Source of the DNA: Gammaproteobacteria bacterium
GTDB taxonomy: Bacteria; Pseudomonadota; Gammaproteobacteria; Pseudomonadales; Azotimanducaceae
Length of the DNA stretch: 34,434 nt
Assembly: GCA_021773555.1 (NCBI GenBank)
Contig: JAJFKA010000080.1
Coordinates: 1 to 34,434, forward strand
Direction: 5' to 3'
The notes beneath the pieces were generated by a model. That model did no database searches. It worked only from the letters and a program-made list of their open reading frames with translations, and was not told the origin of the DNA. How positions within the stretch are numbered: the first letter of the stretch is position 1; each line of letters begins with the position of its first letter. Shown here piece after piece: positions 28,327 to 34,434 of the stretch. The position numbers and the translations under genes were made by a program.

Positions 28327-29277
28327 ATGCCACTGAGAATTCCCGATGGTTTACCCGCCACCCGCGTATTGCTGGAAGAAAATATATTTTGCATGACAAG
28401 TAGCCAGGCTGAAAGTCAGGACATCCGCCCTATGCGTATCCTGCTCCTGAACCTGATGCCTAAAAAACTGGAAACTGAAGTGCACCTGCTTCGTATGTTG
28501 TCCAATACTCCCTTGCAGGTAAACGTTGAACTAATGCGTATCAATGATCGGCCTTCGAAGAACACACCCATCGAGCATATGGAAACGTTTTACAAAAACT
28601 TCGACGAAATACGGGACAACAAATATGACGGGATGATCATCACTGGGGCGCCGCTTGGTCAGGTCGAATTCAAAGATGTGAATTTTATTGATGCTATCTG
28701 TGAGATTCTGGACTGGACGACGACGCACGTTACCTCAACGATGTTTCTCTGCTGGGCGGCACAAGTTGCGATGTACCATCTTTACGGAACTGAAAAACAC
28801 CTTCTGAAAAAGAAAATATCAGGGGTCTATCCGCACCGGCTGAGCAAGCCCCTGTCCCCGATTGTTCGAGGCTTTGATGATGTATTCGATGCACCGCATT
28901 CCAGGTATGCCGAAATTCGCAAACAGGACATCAACAAGATACCTGACCTGGAGATCATCGCAGAATCAGACATCGCCGGAGCTTATATTTTTGCCCACAA
29001 GGAAGGCAAGCATCTCTTTGTGACAGGCCATTCCGAGTATGAACCGCTGTGCCTCAAGGATGAATACGAGCGAGATCGCCTTTCAGGTAGCAATCCGGAT
29101 ATTCCTGAGAACTATTTTCCTTTTGATGACCCTGAGTCGGAACCGATTGTTACCTGGAAAAGCCACGGCAATTTGCTGTTCTCGAACTGGATAAATTATT
29201 ACGTTTACCAGCTAACGCCGTTCAACGAGGCAGATATCGGTCATCTTCGTACCAGTTCACGAATGCAGCTGGTGTGA
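28327..29277 (+). CDS. metA: Homoserine O-succinyltransferase MetA
   Basis: MetA activates homoserine with an acyl group from acyl-CoA, the first committed step of methionine synthesis. The 316-residue protein keeps E. coli numbering: Cys142 (FLCWAAQVAMYHLYG), His235 and Glu237 (VTGHSEYEP) form the catalytic set. Residue 111 is Gly (APLGQVEF), the residue associated with succinyl-CoA use, whereas Glu there marks acetyl-CoA use in Bacillus-type enzymes; so succinyl transfer is predicted. Expression should be under SAM-II riboswitch control. The methionine is needed for SAM, which closes the feedback loop. Confidence 0.95.
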   Translation: MPLRIPDGLPATRVLLEENIFCMTSSQAESQDIRPMRILLLNLMPKKLETEVHLLRMLSNTPLQVNVELMRINDRPSKNTPIEHMETFYKNFDEIRDNKYDGMIITGAPLGQVEFKDVNFIDAICEILDWTTTHVTSTMFLCWAAQVAMYHLYGTEKHLLKKKISGVYPHRLSKPLSPIVRGFDDVFDAPHSRYAEIRKQDINKIPDLEIIAESDIAGAYIFAHKEGKHLFVTGHSEYEPLCLKDEYERDRLSGSNPDIPENYFPFDDPESEPIVTWKSHGNLLFSNWINYYVYQLTPFNEADIGHLRTSSRMQLV

Positions 29278-29313
29278 CTCGGCGCGGGTTAAACACACGC
29301 TTTACCGTGAGCA

Positions 29314-30699
29314 ATGAGCGTGTCTGATCAATCTTCGAGTCAGGCGAGGCTCATACACGGACCAGTCGGCGGCGGCCTGCTCAGGCTAACCATGCCCATG
29401 ATTCTTGGCATTTCCTCGAGCCTGATCGCGGGTTTGATTGAGACCTGGTATCTCGGCCAGCTCGGGACCATACCTTTGGCCGCATACAGTTTTACATTTT
29501 CGGTGACCGGGGGACTGATGTCCCTGTCCCTGGGAATATCAATCGGAGTTTCCTCAGTCCTCGCACGAACGGTTGGAAGCGGGAACAGCAGTGAAGTGCG
29601 ACGTATCGCAACCGACGGGATTACCCTCGTTGCACTCGTGATGATCGTCGTCTCCAGCATTGGTATGTTCACAATTGATGAGCTTTTTACCCTGCTCGGC
29701 GCCGATGAATCAACTTTACCTCTGATTCGCGAGTACATGAGCATCTGGTATTTCTCGATGGTGTTTCTGGCCATACCTTCTGTTGGAGCCAACGCGCTGC
29801 GGGCAACGGGTGACGCGCGTATCTCAGGTACCATCATGGTGGCAGGATCTGTCCTGCAAATTGTATTCGGGCCATTTCTTATCTTCGGACTACTTGGACT
29901 ACCTGAACTTGGCATTAAGGGTGCTGCCATTGCAAACCTGTTAGCACGGTTTGTCACCTTTGCAATCACCATGTACATACTTATGTTTCGTGAACATTTA
30001 CTGGACTATCACGACATGAAAGTTGGTGAGGTGCTCGCCTCCTGGCGCAGAATTTTTAAGGTGAGTATTCCAGCAACAGCGACACAACTGATCAGTCCGA
30101 TATCTACAGCAATTATTGTCAGTCTACTCGCCGGTTACAGTCAGGAAACTGTTGCTGGATTCGGCATCGCCAGCCGGATTGAAGGATTGTTTGTCATTCC
30201 CTTGTTTGCACTTTCCGCCAGCATCGGCCCTTTCGTGGGTCAGAACTGGGGGGCGGGGAAGCACCACAGGGCAAATCAGGCAATGATGTTGTCCTTCAAG
30301 TATTCCATCATCTGGGGTCTGTTCGTTGCCCTGGTGTTGCTGATATTCAGAACCTGGATTGCGCAACAGTTTGACGACAACCCTGAGGTGGTCCTGGTTG
30401 CCGCGACTTACCTGATACTTGCACCACTTAGCTACGGCGCCTGGGGTGTGTTGATGATGGCGTCAGCAATTTTCAATTCCCTCGGCAAACCAATATCATC
30501 AACGATAATGTCTATCGTCCGGATGTTTGTGGTCTACGTCCCGCTGGCCTTTCTGGGTAAGTTTCTGTTCGGCTACATCGGGATTTTTGCTGCGGCCTGT
30601 GTGTCCAACCTGCTCATGGGCATTATTGCATTCGCCTGGAACCGCAGAACCTACCTGCCCGAAATTCAGGCGATGAGCACCGCTGGCTCCAGCGAATAG
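29314..30699 (+). CDS. MATE-family multidrug/cation antiporter
   Basis: The 461-residue integral membrane protein has about twelve hydrophobic segments arranged as two homologous six-helix halves, as in MATE (NorM/DinF) exporters. Typical blocks are GLLRLTMPMILGISSSLIAGLIETWYLG at the start, LRATGDARISG after helix five and VAGFGIASRIEGLFVIPLFALSASIGPFVGQNWGAG in the second half. It should couple Na+ or H+ entry to export of organic cations. It starts 36 bp after metA, possibly by read-through, and its 3' end overlaps the convergent SDR gene by 34 bp. Confidence 0.9.
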   Translation: MSVSDQSSSQARLIHGPVGGGLLRLTMPMILGISSSLIAGLIETWYLGQLGTIPLAAYSFTFSVTGGLMSLSLGISIGVSSVLARTVGSGNSSEVRRIATDGITLVALVMIVVSSIGMFTIDELFTLLGADESTLPLIREYMSIWYFSMVFLAIPSVGANALRATGDARISGTIMVAGSVLQIVFGPFLIFGLLGLPELGIKGAAIANLLARFVTFAITMYILMFREHLLDYHDMKVGEVLASWRRIFKVSIPATATQLISPISTAIIVSLLAGYSQETVAGFGIASRIEGLFVIPLFALSASIGPFVGQNWGAGKHHRANQAMMLSFKYSIIWGLFVALVLLIFRTWIAQQFDDNPEVVLVAATYLILAPLSYGAWGVLMMASAIFNSLGKPISSTIMSIVRMFVVYVPLAFLGKFLFGYIGIFAAACVSNLLMGIIAFAWNRRTYLPEIQAMSTAGSSE

Positions 30700-31484
30700 T
30701 CCGCCATGACGTCAACGGCGTAAGTGATCTTACCAGTGATCTCGCTGGCATCTCCGTAGACAAGACGCAGGCAGGATTCCGCCATATGCTCCACCGGCGT
30801 GACTCGCTCGGGCGGTGTATCGTCAGTAATCAACTTGTGATGAACGACTCCCGGAGTGGCCACCAGCCCCGGAGAAATGACATTAACTCCGATGTTGTCG
30901 GCATAAACCTCTGAGGCAAGTCCTGTGGTAAACCGCTCGAGTGCCGCCTTACACATGCCATAGACGGTTCCCCCACGGCCACCTGCATCTTTTTGCGGAT
31001 GCAGTGCTGCATGGGAGGAGATATTGAGTATCCAGCCGGATTTTCTCTTTTTCATATCCGGCAGCACCAACTGTGCCAGGTGGAAAGGCGCGTAGACCTG
31101 AACTTCCGTCATCAGTCGATAGTGTTTCTCGCTGAAATCAGCGACAGGTACAAAATAAGTGATTGCGGCATTGTTGACCAGGATATCGACCTCACCAAAC
31201 ACATCCTGGGTTTCTTTGACGAGATTTGTGCGGTGTTCACTGATAAACAAATCGGCCCGTACCGCATGGGCCTGACCACCGGCATCGTGAATGTTTTTGA
31301 CAACGGCATTGATACTGCCAGGCAGTACATGGTCGCCTTCCTCAACGGTTCGCGCTGAAACCACAACCTTCGCACCTTCTTGTGCGTAACGATAAGCTAT
31401 GGCCTCACCAATTCCCCTGCTGGCGCCTGTTACGATCGCCGTTTTGCCCGCAAGCAAGCCTTCTCTATTTACTTTGATACCCAC
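30666..31484 (-). CDS. Short-chain dehydrogenase/reductase
   Basis: The 272-residue SDR has TGASRGIG at 19-26, NNAA at 104-107, and the catalytic Ser156/157, Tyr175 and Lys179 (YGMCKAALE). An arginine after strand two (VSARTVEEG) suggests NADP(H). The protein resembles hydroxysteroid-dehydrogenase-like SDRs that often accompany acyl-CoA dehydrogenases, and one lies upstream on the same strand (91-bp gap). The 3' end overlaps the MATE gene by 34 bp, and the two are convergent. Substrate unknown. Confidence 0.87.
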   Translation of the reverse strand: MGIKVNREGLLAGKTAIVTGASRGIGEAIAYRYAQEGAKVVVSARTVEEGDHVLPGSINAVVKNIHDAGGQAHAVRADLFISEHRTNLVKETQDVFGEVDILVNNAAITYFVPVADFSEKHYRLMTEVQVYAPFHLAQLVLPDMKKRKSGWILNISSHAALHPQKDAGGRGGTVYGMCKAALERFTTGLASEVYADNIGVNVISPGLVATPGVVHHKLITDDTPPERVTPVEHMAESCLRLVYGDASEITGKITYAVDVMADYSLEPAVLIA

Positions 31485-31575
31485 AGTTTTCCCTCGATGT
31501 AGTTGTTAGTCTGTTGCTCGTATGACAGATTGCCTTGAAAATTAGGGATAGTTGCGCCGTTCGTTCAGCCCTGCC

Positions 31576-32826
31576 TCACGCCCCAAAATCCCATGACATA
31601 CCGTCGTGATAATGTTTCAACACATTTTTCGCGATGAGAATACGATGAACCTCATCCGGCCCATCCGCGATCCGCAAGGTTCTGGCACCCAGGTACATGC
31701 CTGCCAGCGGTGTATCTCCAGACACACCCTTTGCTCCGAACACCTGAATCGCACGGTCCACCACGCGGGTATAAGCCGCTGGAACAAACACCTTGATAGA
31801 GGAAATTTCGGTACGCGGATCGGCCCCGGATTCAATAACTTCCGCACAATGTATTGTCATCAAACGGGCGGCCTGGATATCCATGTAGGAATCAGCAATA
31901 AATCCCTGGATAAACTGCTTTGTCTCGAGCTTACCGCCATGGACCTGGCGCTCGATTGAGCGTTTTACCATCAGGTCGAACGCCCGCCACATTTTCCCAA
32001 TACTGTTCATACAGTGATAGACGCGCCCGGCACCAAGACGCTCCTGAGCGGCGGCATGTCCTTCCCCTTCCCTGCCCAGCATATTTTCGTGGGGGATTCT
32101 GACATCTTTATATTTTATTTCGCAGTGATGGCCCCCGGTGTGACCCCATACCGGTACGCTGCGGACGATTTCAAAACCTTCAGAATCGGTTGGTACAATA
32201 AACTGCGACATCTTCTTGTTCACACCACCCGCGCCATCGGGTTCCTCCGTTCTTGCCATCACCAGCGCCCAGTCAGCACGCACCGCATTCGAAGTGAACC
32301 ATTTATGTCCGTTGATTACCCAGTCATCACCATCGCGGACCGCACGAGTCTGGATGGAGCGCGGATCTGAGCCGGCATTGTCCGGTTCGGTCATCGAGAA
32401 ACATGACTGTGTCTCTCCCGCGACCAGTGGTTCAAGCCATTTTTTTTTCTGCTCGGAAGTACCATAACGAACCAGCACCTTCTGGTTACCGGAATTTGGG
32501 GCGACGACTCCAAACATTGGTGCAGCCACGGTGCTCCATGCCAGAATCTCATTCATGTAGGCATGGGAAAGAAAACCCATGTCATTCCCACCGTACTCGA
32601 CCGGTAGATGCGGCGCCCACAGGTGCCGGGTTTTCACCTCGTCAGTGATGTCCTTCCACAACTCTTTCGCGGCTGAATTTTCACTCCAGCGTGCGGACAG
32701 CAGTTGCTCATTCGGGATGATACGTTTGCCAACAATTTCCGCCGTGTCTAACCGTATCTGGTTGATCTCGTCGGAAAGGTTTGGAATTGGTTGGACTGAA
32801 AGTACGCTCTGCGCGTTGAAGGTCAT
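31576..32826 (-). CDS. Acyl-CoA dehydrogenase
   Basis: The 416-residue protein is a full-length flavin acyl-CoA dehydrogenase, most like the ACAD10/11 branch. It shows WAPHLPVEYGGNDMGFLSHA near the N-terminus, the FAD/substrate motif CFSMTEPDNAGSDPRSI, the WVINGHKWFTSNA beta-domain sequence, and the C-terminal VFGAKGVSGDTPLAGMYLGA plus RIADGPDEVHRILIAKNVL. It oxidises an acyl-CoA at the alpha-beta position and passes electrons to ETF. Chain length is not deducible. It is transcribed towards the SDR gene, and together they may act in one lipid or steroid-like degradation step. Confidence 0.92.
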   Translation of the reverse strand: MTFNAQSVLSVQPIPNLSDEINQIRLDTAEIVGKRIIPNEQLLSARWSENSAAKELWKDITDEVKTRHLWAPHLPVEYGGNDMGFLSHAYMNEILAWSTVAAPMFGVVAPNSGNQKVLVRYGTSEQKKKWLEPLVAGETQSCFSMTEPDNAGSDPRSIQTRAVRDGDDWVINGHKWFTSNAVRADWALVMARTEEPDGAGGVNKKMSQFIVPTDSEGFEIVRSVPVWGHTGGHHCEIKYKDVRIPHENMLGREGEGHAAAQERLGAGRVYHCMNSIGKMWRAFDLMVKRSIERQVHGGKLETKQFIQGFIADSYMDIQAARLMTIHCAEVIESGADPRTEISSIKVFVPAAYTRVVDRAIQVFGAKGVSGDTPLAGMYLGARTLRIADGPDEVHRILIAKNVLKHYHDGMSWDFGA

Positions 32827-32955
32827 CGTTAACCTCTATCTCACGGTTTAGGGTAGATCGACTATATCACCACACACTCCCGGAAGTGTAGGGGTCCGAT
32901 GTGCCACGAGATTTTCAGGTACACTAGGGGGTGAATAACAGATCTGCAGCCCTCC

Positions 32956-34116
32956 ATGAGCTCACAGGATTCGCAACAACTTTATTCTCTGGACCCTGTC
33001 ACGATGGCGTTTCAAGACAGGGAGATTGAACGCCTGTACCGCGAAAATGAACCTGCAAGACTGCTGCCTTATATACGGCCAGGGCTTGTAATCGTTATCC
33101 TCGTGGTCGGTTTATTTGGTTTGCTTGATTCACTGATTTTTCCCGAGATCCAGGTCACCGCCTGGCAAATAAGACTGTATCTGGCGTTGTCGATACTGGC
33201 GGTGCTGGGTTTAACCTACACCTCCCTGGTTGCCCAGTACCTGCAGATATCGTTATTTGTGTTGATGCTTTTGTTTGGTTTCAGCAACCTTGCGCTGATG
33301 ATGGCACTGCCTTCTGCCGAGCCTTACTTTGTTGGTCTGATCCTGATAATGGTATACGGCTACTTTGCCGGACTCCGCTTTATCTATGCGCTCGGAGCAT
33401 CAACCATCGTCGTTCTGGGTTATGTGATCGCCTCTTTTGTGCAGGCCGAATTGCCCGAGGCGTTCTTCGTTCAGCTCCCCCTGCTACTCGCAGCCTTCCT
33501 GATTTCCGGATTCGCGGGGTATACCGCCGAGCGCCAGCGAAGGATGTTTTTTGCACAAACGCAGGTCATTGAAGAAGAGCGGGAACTGCACGAAAAGATG
33601 GCTCTGCACGACCCGCTCACGGAACTGCCGAACCGGAACCTGCTACGAGAGCGAATGGCGCAGTCCCTGGCACGCGCGAAACGCCAGGAGGACCAGTTTG
33701 CGGTGATGTTCATTGATCTCGATAATTTTAAGACTGTTAACGACAACTACGGCCATCATATTGGCGACCAGGTGCTGATCGCTATCGCAAAACGTCTCAA
33801 AGCCCACATGCGTATTGAAGATACTGTGGCACGTCTTGGTGGTGATGAGTTTGTGCTGTTATCGGAAAACGTGTCGGTCGAACAGGATGTGCGTATCACT
33901 GCCGCGCGGATTCTGGAAGAAGTATCCCAGCCTATCGTCCTGAATCTCCGCGCGCTTGATGTGGTAAGCATAAACATCACTGCCAGCCTCGGAATCAGCT
34001 TATGCCCGAGGGACGGTGAAACTCTTGAACAACTGGTCGAACGTGCGGACGGCGCTATGTATCAGGTTAAGCACAACGGAAAAGGATCTTTCGGCTTTTT
34101 CGAGGGACAGCCGTAA
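32956..34116 (+). CDS. Membrane-bound diguanylate cyclase (GGDEF)
   Basis: The 386-residue protein has a soluble N-terminus (1-40), about six membrane helices (42-190), a short coiled-coil linker (AERQRRMFFAQTQVIEEERELHEK, 191-214) and a GGDEF domain (218-384). The catalytic motif GGDEF is intact at 295-299, with Asp254 of the metal site (FIDLDNFK) and the product-inhibition I-site RIED at 286-289. It should therefore synthesise cyclic di-GMP and be feedback-controlled. There is no EAL domain. The membrane part is probably the sensor; its signal is unknown. It stands alone, divergent from the acyl-CoA dehydrogenase. Confidence 0.93.
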   Translation: MSSQDSQQLYSLDPVTMAFQDREIERLYRENEPARLLPYIRPGLVIVILVVGLFGLLDSLIFPEIQVTAWQIRLYLALSILAVLGLTYTSLVAQYLQISLFVLMLLFGFSNLALMMALPSAEPYFVGLILIMVYGYFAGLRFIYALGASTIVVLGYVIASFVQAELPEAFFVQLPLLLAAFLISGFAGYTAERQRRMFFAQTQVIEEERELHEKMALHDPLTELPNRNLLRERMAQSLARAKRQEDQFAVMFIDLDNFKTVNDNYGHHIGDQVLIAIAKRLKAHMRIEDTVARLGGDEFVLLSENVSVEQDVRITAARILEEVSQPIVLNLRALDVVSINITASLGISLCPRDGETLEQLVERADGAMYQVKHNGKGSFGFFEGQP

Positions 34117-34126
34117 AATTCCCTCG
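34101..34126. terminator. Hairpin at the end of the diguanylate cyclase gene
   Basis: CGAGGGA (34101-34107) and TCCCTCG (34120-34126) form a perfect 7-bp stem around the stop codon region. There is no T-run after it, so it is a weak terminator candidate, possibly bidirectional with respect to the convergent gene at the right edge. Confidence 0.4.
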
Positions 34127-34129
34127 AAC

Positions 34130-34378
34130 CTAGCCCGCATTATTCATGAAGGCGACACAGTGCAATCGTTAGGTTACTATATTTCAATAGGTTAGGTAAA
34201 AATGGAGGTCAATTCGTGAAATACAGTCTGTGTCTGAATGGTTTTTTAGACAATGCTGCCTTCGAATCTTGAACAAAATCGTTCAAGACATAGCGGCTAT
34301 GCCTTTCACGATGTTTGTCCAACCTTCTTCGCCACAATTGCCATAAAATCCATTCCCTTCATGAACAATGCGGGCTAG
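34130..34378. mobile_element. 249-bp inverted-repeat element, MITE-like
   Basis: The ends are 23-bp inverted repeats (34130-34152 and 34356-34378) matching at 22 of 23 positions; the outer part reads CTAGCCCGCATT and the inner part TTCATGAAGG. The terminal CTAG is itself palindromic, so it may be a 4-bp target duplication around 19-bp repeats. The interior has no transposase frame but contains small palindromes, CTTGAAC/GTTCAAG (34269-34288) and CATAG/CTATG (34289-34301). This is the architecture of a non-autonomous MITE derived from an insertion sequence I cannot name. Confidence 0.7.
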
Positions 34379-34434
34379 AGGGTATCCTCGACAATCTCTT
34401 TTTCGGAGCGGGTCAGCGGAAAGATCAATCCCAG
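34375..34434 (-). CDS. C-terminal end of an unidentified protein
   Basis: On the minus strand the window edge gives an open frame of 19 codons, reading LGLIFPLTRSEKEIVEDTL, closed by TAG at 34375-34377. The stop codon lies inside the right-hand inverted repeat of the MITE-like element. The fragment is too short to assign to a family, and it might be a chance open frame. Confidence 0.4.
   Translation of the reverse strand: MGLIFPLTRSEKEIVEDTL

Overview
The window is an ordinary-looking stretch of gammaproteobacterial chromosome with mid-range GC content. The gene order rarA-lolA-ftsK / trxB-aat-bpt-infA / clpA-clpS / cspD, and further on mnmA-hflD-purB-roxA and thrH-cysB, resembles the Pseudomonas arrangement more than the enteric one. 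Metabolic genes towards the right end (omega-aminotransferase, acyl-CoA dehydrogenases, SDR enzymes, MetA) suggest a free-living, probably aquatic heterotroph. That lineage statement is inference from synteny and protein character only.

Left third (1-11,704): the minus-strand operon ftsK-lolA-rarA (rarA is cut by the window edge) diverges from trxB-aat-bpt-infA. Convergent to that is clpS-clpA. Together aat, bpt, clpS and clpA supply the writers, adaptor and unfoldase of the bacterial N-degron pathway within about 4.5 kb. Then come cspD and rluE on plus, and moaC-moaD-moaE (late steps of molybdopterin synthesis) on minus.

Middle (11,705-21,528): a decayed nudJ (Nudix) relic sits directly upstream of mnmA-hflD, followed by purB-roxA and a large tandem-GNAT fusion protein. 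A second relic, an internally deleted rraA, precedes a lytic transglycosylase. thrH, cysB and a cN-I-type 5'-nucleotidase lie on the minus strand.

Right third (21,664-34,434): a long plus-strand gene train, largely joined by 4-nt overlaps, encodes a VWA protein, a membrane-anchored J-domain protein (apparent CTG start), an RDD membrane protein, a divergent acyl-CoA-dehydrogenase-like protein, a GST-fold protein, a Gph-like HAD phosphatase, an omega-aminotransferase and an SDR. Next is metA, preceded by a clear SAM-II class riboswitch with an intrinsic terminator and a competing antiterminator. A MATE exporter, a convergent SDR/acyl-CoA dehydrogenase pair and a membrane diguanylate cyclase follow. 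The window closes with a 249-bp inverted-repeat (MITE-like) element abutting the stop codon of a gene that enters from the right edge.

The most notable observations are the metA SAM-II riboswitch with its overlapping antiterminator, the two gene relics (nudJ, rraA), the MITE-like element, the tandem-GNAT fusion and the VWA/J/RDD gene train. No CRISPR array, tRNA, rRNA or intact transposase gene was seen.
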